From the NCBI GenBank assembly GCA_032207245.1, contig CM063501.1, positions 59,489,670 to 59,553,669 of the forward strand: a stretch of DNA of 64,000 bases, written 5' to 3'. Source of the stretch: Pardosa pseudoannulata (taxonomy: Eukaryota; Arthropoda; Arachnida; Araneae; Lycosidae). The translations under genes and the position numbers were made by a program. The notes under the pieces are model-generated. The model was not told the origin of the DNA, ran no database searches, and worked only from the letters and a program-made list of their open reading frames with translations. Positions 33,603-45,418 of this stretch are shown here, one piece after another; position 1 is the first letter of the stretch; each line of letters opens with the position of its first letter.

Positions 33603-36245
33603 TCAATTCCACGCGCATTTCAGCTTCGCAGGTTGGATGTGTTGCCCTGGCTTGTGAAATATTGCCCCATCCTCATTTCTTAAACCCTTTATCCTAATTC
33701 GTCCAGAATTAACTTTTATTTCCTCTCGCACATCCCGTTTGCATTTCTTGATAATGGGATCCATGAATTCTCCAAAATTCTCACTCCCTCTTCCCATTTG
33801 GTTTCCCGGTTGTTCTGGAAAATCAAATGCCTTAATTTCCTTCCAATTCAATTTTTGTGTAGCTTTTGCCATGTGCCTACATCTTATCCGTAAAATACCT
33901 CTTCCTCCTTCTCCTTTAGAAGAAATATACACCTCACTAGCCCTACATAAAAATTCTTTTATCTTATTTTTGTGGATATGTCCAGTCAACTCATCCCTCA
34001 GATCTATTATAATAGACTGCGACTTAAAGTACCTTTCTACTTTTATGAGTCCCTTCAAATGCGTGCCAAAATGTTTGGCGGACTCCCGATTTAACACCAC
34101 CGTTTTTACCTCTACGTTTACTTTTTCTCTTAATCTTAACTTGTTAGAATGAGCTTTACGTACACTTTGTAAGCGAGCTATTATTTCCCCTTGCTCTATC
34201 TCTTTTGTAATCCTCCCCGAGAATCGGGTATCTTCGTTCTCCCCCTTTCCTCTCTTCGGGGACAAAAGGAACCTTCTGAAACCCAGAAAGCTTAGTCCGA
34301 GTTCCCTCCGGCGTTTTTCGCTCTCCTCTAGGCCGCTAACACTGGCCCCTTTGTTCTGATCGTGCGAAAGAAATTGATCTTCGCGCGTTTTCTCTCCGTC
34401 TTGGCTACCGTTGACCGATTCGTTACATTGAGCGCGTGCTTTATCCCTGATCCATCCATCAAACCTTGACACCTTTTTACTTACCCGGACAGCGTGATTA
34501 CATTTAAACACAATAGACGTCCATAATACTACATTTTTGCATCGTAACGGACTCCCCTTACCTACCACGATCATTTCAACTTTTATCCTCGAATTTAACA
34601 TAAAATCAGGTGTTCCTTTTAACGGCATTAGGTTTTTAGTAATGTGTTGTGTATAAAGCTGCACCCCCGCCTTCTTTTCCGTTACGGTTATTTTTGATAC
34701 ATACATGGGTCTTTCTGGTGGCCTCCCATGTACAGATTGTATACACAATATACCCGTCGTAACCTCCATTAATTTCCTACAAATTCCCGGTAACTTCATG
34801 AACCATTTTCGCTCACTTCCCCCATCAATGTGGTGAATAATTTCTCCATGCGATCGCTCAAATCGTCTAACGATTGAGTCCCATTTCGTATGCATTAGAG
34901 AGTAAAATTCTAGATTTTCTCCCAAATTTTCTTTAAGCCCGTTCAAAGAACGTAAGATAGCATCCAATCCGTCATCAGTTGTGAAGACTCCCAGAATTCT
35001 TCTAAAGAACCCACTTAGATCCACTTCGGTCAAGCTATTCGAATTTGAATTTTCATCAAAAACGAATTTCGCCCATCTTGTGTATTTCTCCGCTAACCAC
35101 GGGACATCTTTGTGACCCTTCGAACTATGTGCGTTCTCTGGTCCCAACACTCTATTTATGTACTGATATGAAAATGTTGACCTATCCATCCGAACTTTTA
35201 ATTCAGCGAGCGAATATTGTGCCTTAGGTGCACAATATTTCTCCCCCTCCTTAACTCTGGTTTCCCCGAAACCCAAGTCCCTTTGGTCTTCCTGATTTTT
35301 CCGGTCCTGACTACGCGGTATAAGACGGCCTAACTCAGAAATCTGCGCCAAATCTGGGCGTTCTTTCTTTTCCGACTTCGGTAGCGCTGATTGCGCCGTC
35401 TCATCTCCTAGCACCTTATCTGAGTAGAATAGAAATCTTATGCTAGACACAAAATTTTCCTCATCAGTCTCTGCGATCCTCGAACTTTTAGTTCGCCTAA
35501 TATTACTCTTCCGTTCTCTCACCCCGGCCGAAATACTAACTTCTTTAGTTAACGTTTCTGGAACCTTTGGTAACAATAGCCCTCTCGACGCGGAAAATCC
35601 CGTTCCGAGTTCAATCCGAGAACTCCCGTTTTCCGTGTCGCTCGCGAGGCGTTTGCTATTTTTCTTCCCCCCGCCGGTCGAGAACTGGTCCACTCCGGAC
35701 TGTTCGCAGCATTTTCCCCTATTCTGAGAAAAATTGATGAGTTCTTTTTTCTCGCGCGCGCTACCTCCGTCTAAATTCCTGCCTTGGCTGTTCTTTCCCG
35801 ACATTACCTGACGACTTCCTGTGTTGTCTTCTTTCAACACATCCCCGACCTCCGGCAATTGATCCTTTATTAATTTATCCTGATCAACTTCACTTCCCCC
35901 GGAAAAAAGACTTTTGGTCGGATATATTCTATTACTTTCCTGAAGCCATCTAAGTTCTGCCCGCAATAGCTCTAACTTATGCGCTCGTTCCTTTTCTTTT
36001 TCTAAACGTTTCTCCTGCTCTAGTTTTTCTTTCTCTAAACGTTCCTCCCGCTCTAGTTTTTCTTTCTCTAAACGTTCCTCCAGGATTGATTCTAGCAAAC
36101 CTCTTGCCGCATCCTCAGCATAATTTTCCCCCTGTACTATAAGATTTATTAGCTGTGTTTTGTTCATTTCCAGAGACATCTCAATCCCAAAATCACAAGC
36201 CAGCTGCACCAAATCTGCCTTTTTCACCTTATACAAAAACGACAT
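33603..36245 (-). CDS. Gag-like/novel 880-residue protein of the pol-less element
   Basis: A single uninterrupted frame of 880 codons; I start it at the ATG at 36245, since the track's earlier start is TTG. Residues about 1-45 (MSFLYKVKKADLVQLACDFG..., ending in 'TQLINLIVQ') resemble a SAP-like helix-extension-helix fold. Residues about 55-100 form a strongly charged coiled coil with repeated ERLEKEKLE units. A long polar region follows, then a compact part with 'WLAEKYTRWAKFVFDEN', 'GFFRRILGVFTTDDGLDAIL' and 'HGRPPERPMYVSKI'. The C-terminal third is basic. There is no CCHC knuckle, DTG protease or YXDD motif. The N-terminus matches the Gag start of the element at 43570, so the protein is probably Gag-derived; most of it is unrecognised. 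Intactness in a young element argues for selection or very recent insertion. Confidence 0.85.
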   Translation of the reverse strand: MSFLYKVKKADLVQLACDFGIEMSLEMNKTQLINLIVQGENYAEDAARGLLESILEERLEKEKLEREERLEKEKLEQEKRLEKEKERAHKLELLRAELRWLQESNRIYPTKSLFSGGSEVDQDKLIKDQLPEVGDVLKEDNTGSRQVMSGKNSQGRNLDGGSAREKKELINFSQNRGKCCEQSGVDQFSTGGGKKNSKRLASDTENGSSRIELGTGFSASRGLLLPKVPETLTKEVSISAGVRERKSNIRRTKSSRIAETDEENFVSSIRFLFYSDKVLGDETAQSALPKSEKKERPDLAQISELGRLIPRSQDRKNQEDQRDLGFGETRVKEGEKYCAPKAQYSLAELKVRMDRSTFSYQYINRVLGPENAHSSKGHKDVPWLAEKYTRWAKFVFDENSNSNSLTEVDLSGFFRRILGVFTTDDGLDAILRSLNGLKENLGENLEFYSLMHTKWDSIVRRFERSHGEIIHHIDGGSERKWFMKLPGICRKLMEVTTGILCIQSVHGRPPERPMYVSKITVTEKKAGVQLYTQHITKNLMPLKGTPDFMLNSRIKVEMIVVGKGSPLRCKNVVLWTSIVFKCNHAVRVSKKVSRFDGWIRDKARAQCNESVNGSQDGEKTREDQFLSHDQNKGASVSGLEESEKRRRELGLSFLGFRRFLLSPKRGKGENEDTRFSGRITKEIEQGEIIARLQSVRKAHSNKLRLREKVNVEVKTVVLNRESAKHFGTHLKGLIKVERYFKSQSIIIDLRDELTGHIHKNKIKEFLCRASEVYISSKGEGGRGILRIRCRHMAKATQKLNWKEIKAFDFPEQPGNQMGRGSENFGEFMDPIIKKCKRDVREEIKVNSGRIRIKGLRNEDGAIFHKPGQHIQPAKLKCAWN

Positions 36246-36831
36246 TTTGACCCTCAAAATATCCGTTAAATAAGCACCAAAGTATAAAACAAAATTCCCT
36301 AGAAACAGCTCCCAGCTTATTCCTAGCCTAGCAGCTACACACTAATATCTTTAGTTTACAGTGAATAAAATATATTTTATGCTAACCTGCAGATTAATAG
36401 CACTTAAACTTTACAGAAAAAAAAATAACATAGGGAAAAAAATCATAACACATTATATCATAGAGCCTTGATACGATTTAGACAAAACTTAAATAAACCT
36501 GACTCCCGCGCGCACCTTTGCACCCAAAACAGCATTCACATGAAACCAGGTAAGGAAAACAAGTGCCAAAATATCACATCCTACCTTGCCGGACGACATC
36601 AGTATCAATGGGCCTTCCGAATTCGCTCTTGTGTTGTCAACACTTGCTTCCAATTCGAACACTTGTAGACATCCCTCTAATTCGGATCAGCGTTCGGGTT
36701 CACATGGACTGCCGCCTTGTAGCCTCCACTGTTCTCAGCATCCCCATCCTTTCTTAGGTTCGCGCTGTTTCGGGCTTGCTTCGGTCTCCTACTTCGGTGT
36801 CGCGTCCTCTTGCATCCAGTTGCTGCTCCAC
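36246..36831 (-). other. Leader of the pol-less element
   Basis: About 586 bp between the primer site and the ORF start, likely holding the packaging signal. Open frames on the opposite strand (36468-36987) reflect its composition. No hairpin was resolved by eye. Confidence 0.5.
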
Positions 36832-36849
36832 ATCCCACTTCTGACACCA
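36832..36849 (-). promoter_or_regulatory. Primer-binding site complementary to tRNA-Leu
   Basis: The plus strand reads ATCCCACTTCTGACACCA, which matches, from memory, the 3' end of an arthropod tRNA-Leu including CCA. On the minus strand this is TGGTGTCAGAAGTGGGAT, beginning one base after the 5' LTR. It establishes the element's orientation. Confidence 0.85.
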
Positions 36850-36850
36850 C

Positions 36851-37405
36851 TGTTATATGCGCGCCGAGCGGTCCGCGAGCGTCCTAATCTCCTATATCGT
36901 CGGTCAGTTGGTTATGACCTGCATGGGTCTCGAAAATGGAGCAGGAATGGGAGACGAAAAGAAAATCAGCCGAAGGGAGAAGTGTAAAACTTAACAACGT
37001 TGATTTATTCAACAACTAAGCAAAACATTTAAAAGAAAACTAACGGTACAATCGTTGAGAGAGGAGCTCATTCGAGAGTCACCTACTCATTTTGCCAGTC
37101 TACTCGGGAGTGTCCTTCCCGTCTTTTTTGTTCCAACAGGAAACCTCGGTTCCAGGGGAGAGCGACACCCCCCCCCCTTTTAACCTTCGCCCTTGAAGAA
37201 GTCGAGTCACACAAAAACAATTTCTTCCTTTGTCGGTCGATGACAAAACGGCAGATTTGACACTTCTAATAGTCCGTGTGTCAAAAGGACCATTACTGCC
37301 GTTTCACAATTGTTCGGCGCTTTGAAAATGGTCGGCGCCTTACAATGAACCAAAAGAATAAAGAAGTTCGCCCGACCATCGACAGAGACGGACGCGACTA
37401 TTACA
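36851..37405 (-). repeat. 5' LTR of the pol-less element
   Basis: 555 bp, plus-strand TGTTATATGCGCGCC ... GACGCGACTATTACA. In element sense it begins TGTAATAGTCGCG. It is followed by the tRNA-Leu primer site. Short frames inside (37276-37533 and the equivalent 32984-33319) are shadows of LTR sequence. Confidence 0.93.
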
Positions 37406-37416
37406 ATATATATATG

Positions 37417-37449
<33 letters not shown>

Positions 37450-37923
37450 ATATTTACTATATTATACTGTAGATCAGTAGGGCTGGTTCTGGGACACAGT
37501 CATATGAATGCGAATTTGCAAATTTTCGTATAAGTAGAAATGCAAACTCGATATGTCTCTCGAATCGTATTCCAGACACCACACGCTCCTTAAATAAGGC
37601 GAAAGTTTATGGACGGGACTATAGCTTTATTTTTGTAGCATCGGAAACTGCGCTCGCGATTCTACGTAGGTAAAAATGTGCTCGACGTCCTAATAAAGAG
37701 TATCGAACGGACAACTCACTTGAGAGCCGACTGCCGGGGAACTAAAATAACTCGCTTCAGTGCCTGGCCTTACAAATCTTGCCACGGTCCAGGATTTCTG
37801 AATTACCTCAGTCACAAGAAATCGGTATAATAGACAAAGTGTTTCTTAACACAGGAAAAGAAACCTTTTAAGAAATTTCTTCAACTAAAGGAGAAACCTG
37901 TACTTCGAAGGATGTATACTGTA

Positions 37924-38021
<98 letters not shown>

Positions 38022-40526
38022 CTATATTATACTGTAGTACAGTAGAGCTGGTTCTGGAACACAGTCATATGAATGTGAATTTGCAAATTTTCGTACAAGT
38101 AGAATTGCAAACTCGATATGTCTCTCGAATCGTATTCCAGACACCACACGCTCCTTAAATAAGGCGAAAGTTTATGGACGGGACTATAGCTTTATTTTTG
38201 TAGCATCGGAAACTCCGATCGCTATCCTACGTAGGTAAAAATGTGCTCGACGTCCTAATAAAGAAGATCGACCGGACAACACACTTGAGATTCAACTGCC
38301 GAGGAACTAAAATAAGTCGCTTCAGTACCTGGTCTTACAAATCTCTCCACGGTCTAGGATTTCTGAATTATTACCTCAGTCACAAGAAATCGGTATTAAA
38401 GACAAAGTTTTTCGGAACACAGGAAAAGAAATCTTTTAAGAAATTTGTTCAACTAATGCAGAAACCTGTACTTCGATGGATGTATACTGTACTTATATAT
38501 GTATATTTACTATATTATACAGTACTTATATATATATATATATATATATATTTACTATATTAGTACAGTAGAGCTGGTTCTGGAACACAGTTATATGAAT
38601 GTGAATTTGCAAATTTTCGTATAAGTAGAATTGCTAAATCGATATGTCTCTCGAATCGTATTCCAGACACCACACGCTCCTTAAATAAGGCGAAAATTTA
38701 TGGACGGGACTATAGCTTTATTTTTGTAGCATCGGAAACTGCGCTCGCGATTCCACGTAGGTAAAAATGTGCTCGACGTCCTAATAAAGAGTATCGAACG
38801 GACAACTCACTTGAGAGCCGACTGCCGGGGAACTAAAATAACTCGCTTCAGTGCATGGCCTTACAAATCTTGCCACTGTCCAGGACTTCTGAATTACCTC
38901 AGTCAACAAGAAATCGGTATTATAGGCAAAGTTTTTCGGAACACAGGAAAAGAAAACTTTTAAGAAATTTCTTCAACTAAAGGAGAAACCTGTACTTCGA
39001 AGGATGTATACTGTACTTATATATATATATATTTACTATATTATACTGTAGTACAGTAGAGCTGGTTCTGGAACACAGTCATATGAATGTGAATTTGCAA
39101 ATTTTCGTACAAGTAGAATTGCAAACTCGATATGTCTCTCGAATCGTATTCCAGACACCACACGCTCCTTAAATAAGGCGAAAGTTTATGGACGGGACTA
39201 TAGCTTTATTTTTGTAGCATCGGAAACTGCGCTCGCGATTCTACGTAGGTAAAAATGTGCTCGACGTCCTAATAAAGAGCATCGAACGGACAACTCACTT
39301 GAGAGCCGACTGCCGAGGAACTAAAATAACTCGCTTCAGTGCCTGGCCTTACAAATCTTGCCACGGTCCAGGATTTCTGAATTATTACCTCAGTCACAAG
39401 AAATCGGTATTATAGACAAAGTTTTTCGGAACACAGGAAAAGAAACCTTTTAAGAAATTTCTTCAACTAAAGGAGAAACCTGTACTTCGACGGATGTATA
39501 CTGTACTTATATATGTAAATTTACTATATTATACTGTAGTACAGTAGAGCTGGTTCTGGAACACAGTCATATGAATGTGAATTTGCAAATTTTCGTATAA
39601 GTAGAATTGCTAACTCGATATGTCTCTCGAATCGTATTCCAGACACCACACGCTCCTTAAAAAAGGCGAAAATTTATGAAAAGGACTATAGCTTTATTTT
39701 TGTAGCATCGGAAACTGCGCTCGTAAATCTACGTAGGTAAAAATACGCTCGACGTCCTAATAAATAGGATCGAACGGACAACTCACTTGAGAGCCGACTG
39801 CCAAGGAACTACAGTAACTCGCTTCAGTGCCTGGCCTTACAAATCTTGCCACGGTCCAGGATTTCTGAATTATTACCTCAGTCACAAGAAATCGGTATTA
39901 TAGACATACTTTTTCGGAACACAGGAAAAGAAATCTTTTAAGAAATTTCTTCAACTAATGCAGAAACCTGTACTTCTTTTAAAGAAATTTCTTCAACTAA
40001 AGGAGAAACCTGTACTTCGAAGGATGTATACTGTACTTATATATATATATATATTTACTATATTATACTGTAGTACAGTAGAGCTGGTTCTGGAACACAG
40101 TCATATGAATGTGAATTTGCAAATTTTCGTACAAGTAGAATTGCAACTCGATATGTCTCTCGAATCGTATTCCAGACACCACACGCTCCTTAAATAAGGC
40201 GAAAGTTTATGGACGGGACTATAGCTTTATTTTCGTAGCATCGGAAACTGCGATCGCGATTCTACGTAGGTAAAAATGTGCTCGACGTCCTAATAAAGAG
40301 GATCGAACGGACAACTCACTTGAGAGCCGACTGCCGAGGAACTAAAATAACTCGCTTCAGTGCCTGGCCTTACAAATCTTGCCACGGTCCAGGATTTCTG
40401 AATTATTACCTCAGTCACAAGAAATCGGTATTATAGACATACTTTTTCGGAACACAGGAAAAGAAACTTTTTTAGAAATTTCTTCAACTAATGGAGAAAC
40501 CTGTACTTCGAAGGACGTATACTGTA

Positions 40527-40619
<93 letters not shown>

Positions 40620-41307
40620 CTATATATATTAACTATATCATACTGTAGAACAGTAGAGCTGGCTCTGGGACACAGTCATATGAATGCGAATTTGCAAATT
40701 ATCGTATAAGTAAAAATGGAAACACGATATATCTCTCGAATCGTATTCCAGACACCACACGCTCCTTAAATACGGCTAAAAAATTTATGGACGGGACTAT
40801 AGCTTTTTTTTTGTAGGATCGGAAACTGCGTTCGCGATTCTACGTAGGTAAATATGAGCTCGACGTCTTAATAAAGAGGATCGAACGGACAACTCACTTG
40901 AGAGCCGACTGCCGATGAACTAAAATAACTCGCTTCCGAGCCTGGACTTAAAAATTTTGCCATGCTCCAGGATTTTGGAATTATTACATCAGTCACAAGA
41001 AATCCGTATTACACGCAAAGGTTTTCGGAACACAGGAAAAGAAATCTTTTTAGAAATTTCTTCACTTAAAGCAGAAACAAGTACTTTGAAGGATGTATAC
41101 TTGAGAGCCGACTGCTGAGGAACTAATATAACACGCTTCAGTGCTTGGCCTTAAAACTCTTGCCACTGTCCATTATTTCTGAATTATTATCTTAGTCATA
41201 TGAAATCGGTATTATAGACAAAGTTTCTCTGAACACAGGAAAAGAAACCTTTTAAGAAATTTCTTCAACTAAAGGAGAAACCTGTACTTCGAAGGATGTA
41301 TACTGTA

Positions 41308-41371
<64 letters not shown>

Positions 41372-42331
41372 CTATATTATACTGTATTACAGTAGAGCTG
41401 TTTCTGGAACACAGTCATATGAATGCGAATTTGCAAATTTTCGTATAAGTAGAAAAGCAAACTCGATATGTCTCTCGAATCGTATTCCAGACACCACACG
41501 CTCTTTAAATAAGGCGAAAGTCTATGGACGGGACTATAGCTTTATTTTTGTAGCATCGGAAACTGCGCTCGCAATTCTACGTAGGTAAAAATGTGCTCGA
41601 CGTCCTAATAAATAGGATCGAACGGACAACTCACTTGAGAGCCGACTGCCGAGGAACTAAAATAACTCGCTTCAGTGCCTGGCCTTACAAATCTTGCCAC
41701 TGTCCAGGAATTCTGGATTATTACCTCAGTAAGAAGAAATCGGTATTATAGACAAAGTTTTTCGGAACACAGGAAAAGAAACCTTTTTAGAAATTTCTTC
41801 AACTAATAGAGAAACATCTACTTCGAAATATGTATACTGTACTTATATATGTATATTTACTATATTATACTGTACACTACAGAAGATCTGGTTCTGGAAC
41901 ACAGTCATATGAATGCGAATTTGCAAATTTTCGTATAAGTAGAAATGCAAACTCCATATGTCTCTTGAATCGTCTTCCAGACACCACACGCTCCTTAAAT
42001 AAGGCGAAAGTTTATGGACGGGACTATAGCTTTATTTTTGTAGCATCGGAAACTGCGCTCGCTATTCTACGTAGGTAAAAATGTGCTCGACGTCCTAATA
42101 AAGAGGATCGAACGGACAACTCACTTGAGAGCCGAATGCCGAGGAACTAAATTAACTCGCTGCAGTGCCTGACATTACAAATCTTGCCAAGGTCCAGGAT
42201 TTCTGAATTATTACCTCAGTCACAAGAAATCGGCATTATTGACAAAGTTTTTCAGAACACAGGAAAAGAAACCTTTTAAGAAATTTCTTCAACTAAAGGA
42301 GAAACCTCTACTTCGAAGGACGTATACTGTA

Positions 42332-42412
<81 letters not shown>
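37406..42412 (+). repeat. Satellite array SAT1, block 2 (about 9 units plus a partial)
   Basis: Unit phase marks (acacagtcatat) lie near 37493, 38059, 38585, 39073, 39561, 40094, 40670, 41409 and 41899. Neighbouring units with short TA tracts are 488-490 bp apart, so spacing differences come mainly from (TA)n length: long tracts at 37924-38018, 40532-40630, 41310-41367 and 42335-42412. A small internal duplication (39960-40020) repeats the 'aggagaaacctgtacttcga' end. A rearranged partial unit lies at 41095-41300. Units are mostly well above 90% identical by eye. No conserved coding frame. Confidence 0.93.
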
Positions 42413-42415
<3 letters not shown>

Positions 42416-42736
42416 GGCAGCTGGTCACACAAGAACTGTAGAGGGTCGGTCATTCCCAGGACCCGTGGGAATTTGTTCCCCTGAAATATGCAGGAGTCCC
42501 GTCCACTGACCATTCCCTTGCTCTCAGCCCTGGTTCTCTCCCCCTCTTTTTGCGAGGGGTCTTTGAAGAACAAGGCAGTGTGTTGTCGGGGCTGGAGGAG
42601 AAAGATTGTTTCTCTCTCCCAACGATATTGGTTGTACATATTGAAAATAGCCGAATTAAATAAAGTCTATGACTTTAAGAAATTGCTTCTACTGAGTCCC
42701 ACAAACTCAGAGGTATATGTATGTTGCGACGTTACA
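42413..42736 (+). repeat. 5' LTR of the Gmr1-like element
   Basis: 324 bp. Includes 'gccgaattaaataaagtcta' (AATAAA polyadenylation signal near 42657) and ends ATGTTGCGACGTTACA. About 15 differences from the 3' copy. Confidence 0.9.
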
Positions 42737-42752
42737 GCATACATATATATAC

Positions 42753-42770
42753 TGGTGGCAGCTGAAAGGA
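42753..42770 (+). promoter_or_regulatory. Candidate primer-binding site
   Basis: TGGTGGCAGCTGAAAGGA begins with the required TGG, but lies 16 bp after the LTR end, further than usual. I cannot assign the tRNA. The gap may be a small insertion of TA-rich sequence. Confidence 0.45.
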
Positions 42771-42829
42771 ATCCACTCCACCTGAATTTCTTGAAAAATT
42801 GCGGTCTTCGCATCCGTGGCTCCGTGCCC

Positions 42830-43021
42830 AGAGAAATCCTTCAGTTAAGGAGGTAGTGGTTTGCGGGAAAGACAATCCCGTGTGTTAATTTCCAGAGAAA
42901 TCCTTCAGTTAAGGAGGTAGTGGTGTGCGGGAAAGGAAATCCCGTGTGTTAATTTCCAGAGAAATCCTTCAGTTAAGGAGGTAGTGGTGTGCAGGAAAGA
43001 CAATCCCATGTGTTAATTTTT
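42830..43021 (+). repeat. Three 64-bp direct repeats in the element leader
   Basis: The word agagaaatccttcag starts at 42830, 42894 and 42958, an exact 64-bp period. Each unit holds ttaaggaggtagtggt and an internal inverted pair gcggga...tcccg. They lie between primer site and gag, where packaging or translation signals would sit. Confidence 0.92.
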
Positions 43022-43569
43022 TTGCGGACATTGCAACTCGTCGCATCAAACATAGTTCGAGGCTGGATTCAACAGTTTTCCTGTAGACCTGCAGTTGTGT
43101 GGAACCGTCGAATTCCCGTCCCTTGATTCGGTTTAGAAAGCCTGTGTTCCGGTTGTGTTTTTGAATTGTGAATTTCTATATTCTAAGGTTTTGCTGAATT
43201 CCCGTCCCTTAGTTTCGTCTCTTCTTCATCAGAGAAAGACTGTGTGATCTGACATATTCTGGACTGAAAGCCGTGTCTGAGTGTCTGAGTGATCACGGAG
43301 AAACTTCTACAAACGAGTGAGTACCTCATTTTATTTTTCTGAGGCAAGAAGGCAAATTATTTTTATTATCTTAAATTGTCTGCATAAAAAGTTATTTCTT
43401 TGCTAGTGGGTCTTTAAAGTTGAATGGTTGACCTTTAAACTTGTTTTTTATTGTGTAGTATTGTGTTTAAATTTTAAAAGATATTATTTAGTTAAAAGTA
43501 TTTCTATTTTGTATTGTTTTTCGTATTCATAACATTATTAAGTGTAAATTAGTTAACTAAAATTTAGTC

Positions 43570-44322
43570 ATGGCATATCTAATGAAAGCTCTAAAGCAAG
43601 AGTTAATAACTCTCGCCGAAGATTTAGGAATTGAGCCTGACCCCCAATTGAGTAAATTAGATATTTGTAAATTAATATCAAGTAAAAATTTTGATGAGCA
43701 GATTGTTAAAGAAGCCTTTGAGTACGTTAGAGAATGTACAATAGAGCGTGAAAAGGTAGAAAGGGAAAGAATAGAGAGGGAGAAGGAGCGTGAATATGAA
43801 TTAGAGAAATTACGTATAGTGAGTTCTAATAGTTCACACGAATCCTCTCAGACACCTGAAATAGTAATCAAAAAATCTGTTCAAGAAATGCAGAAACTAA
43901 TGCCAGCATTTAATACAGAGGAAACGGACATTAGCCTGTATTTAGCTATGTTCGAGCGGCAGGCGAGAAGCACGCAAATAGAGAAATCCGAATGGCCTTC
44001 CAGAATATTAAGTTTATTGCCGTTAAGTATTGGACAGATTGTTTTGAGGGAAAGCGAAGAAAATGGTCAAAATTATGATTTCATAAAAAAATTATTACTG
44101 GAACGTTTTAAAATGAATCCAGAGGCTTTTAGGCAAAAATTTAAGCAGCACGCTAAAAAGGTAAATTGTCGATGGCAAGACTTTGCATATGAATTAGAGA
44201 ATTATTTGGAAGGGTGGCTGGATGGCTTAAAAATTGACAGTTTTAAAAATTTAAAGTTATTAATGGTCGCCGATCAAATGAAGAAGAAGGTTAGTGCAGA
44301 CGTCAAGGAGCATTTATTTTGA
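43570..44322 (+). pseudogene. gag: Gag N-terminal and capsid part
   Basis: From the ATG at 43570 the frame is open for 250 codons. It begins MAYLMKALKQELITLAEDLG (SAP-like helical start), continues with a charged coiled coil (EREKVERERIEREKEREYEL, about residues 60-80), and then a capsid region with 'MPAFNTEETDISLYLAMFE', 'WPSRILSLLPL' and 'LLLERFKMNPEAFRQKF', which resembles SCAN-like retrotransposon capsids. A 1-bp indel near 44310 throws the frame off before the linker 'DPFELAEKLDKYE', which continues in another register. The N-terminus parallels the ORF of the pol-less element. Confidence 0.85.
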
Positions 44323-45418
44323 TATTTTGGGTGAAATAACTGACCCTTTTGAACTGGCGGAGAAACTCGATAAATATGAGTCTGTTAGACATAATGTAAA
44401 AAGACCTGTAATTGATAGGAAGGAAGTTCAGGGGACAAAAAAAATTGGATTAGGTAGATGGGTTGAAGGTAGGGACAATTTGGAGAGGAATGTGAGGGAG
44501 ACCCGAATAGATGTTCCCGAAAAAAGAATCGAAAGAGAAACCCGACCGGATTCTCCCGGTGAGAGAAACAGACAGTTTGAGAGGCGGAGACCACTCCGTT
44601 GTTTTGAGTGTAATGGTCTGGGTCATATAAGGCCAAATTGTCCTAACCGAAAATTTAAGAATTCCGAAGTTGTGAATCAACTTGATCTTAAGAGTAGTGT
44701 GAAAAAATGCATGGAGCCATATATGTGGGAAGGAAAGGTAAATGGTGAGCCTACGGCTATTCTAAGGGATACTGGTGCTTCCATAGATTTAGTTTGCAAA
44801 ACGCATGCGCCAGAAAATACGTGGACAGGCGAAGTAGTCTGGGTGCGCCAACCTTTAGATATGCAATATAAATGTCTCCCGATAGCTCTAGTTCACTTGG
44901 AGGGAACCTTCTGGGAAATCATCACTAAAGCGGCGGTTGTAGAAAAACCCCTGGATCAAGGTCGTTATTTACTAGGGAACCGAACAGCCGAGCTAATTGC
45001 AGAGAAGGGTGGAAATTGGACGTGTGAGCAAATAAATGCCATAACGAGGGCTCAAGTTAGAAATCGAACTCCCCCTGAGGTGAATGACCCTGAACCGTCC
45101 ATTCTTCAAAATCACGCGACCCCGGAGAGTGAAAGTGAAGACCCCTTACTGGACATTTCGCCTGCAGCGGAAATGGGGGAGAGTCTCTTACTCTGCTCCT
45201 CGGACGAGCTGAAGGAATCTCAGCAGGGGTGCAGTACGCTAGATACGATCTGGTCTCAAGCGGAGGAAAATAAAAAGAGTGGGAAAAGAGGAGAATATAT
45301 TTTTGAAAGGGGAATTCTATATAAGGTGCAAAAAGATCATTTTGGCGACGATCGTAAGCTAATTGTAGTGCCAACTCAATATTGTGAGAAAATTATGGAA
45401 TTATGTCATGATAGTTAA
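44294..45418 (+). pseudogene. Gag zinc knuckle, aspartic protease and integrase start
   Basis: This frame carries a CCHC knuckle CFECNGLGHIRPNC (about residues 99-112), followed by a protease whose active site reads ILRDTGASIDLV, with the later family motif RYLLGNRTAELI. The last 40 residues, 'ERGILYKVQKDHFGD' and 'IVVPTQYCEKIMELCHDS', match the beginning of the HHCC zinc-binding domain of integrase. The frame stops exactly where the catalytic core should begin. Protease therefore precedes integrase here, with no RT in between. Confidence 0.85.

Larger units (their letters stand above)
32558..37405 (-). mobile_element. Young pol-less LTR retrotransposon with one long ORF
   Basis: Two LTRs (32558-33113 and 36851-37405) share about 99% identity by eye (roughly five differences in 555 bp). 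In minus-strand sense the order is 5' LTR, primer-binding site 1 nt later, leader, one 880-codon ORF, 3' untranslated part, polypurine tract, 3' LTR. The interior is 3.7 kb and holds no protease, RT, RNase H or integrase, so it must use enzymes in trans. It inserted in SAT1 at the junction of a unit and its (TA)n tract. No target duplication is visible, probably because the TA tract changed. Confidence 0.9.

Noticed and set aside
36468..36987. Plus-strand frames of up to 133 codons beside the pol-less element
   Set aside because: They lie antisense to the element leader and LTR; equivalents do not continue elsewhere.
38243..38963. Recurring frames beginning MLDVLIK in satellite units as a conserved small protein
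   Set aside because: The frame is broken by indels or stops at different places in neighbouring units and runs into (TA)n; similarity just reflects the satellite sequence.
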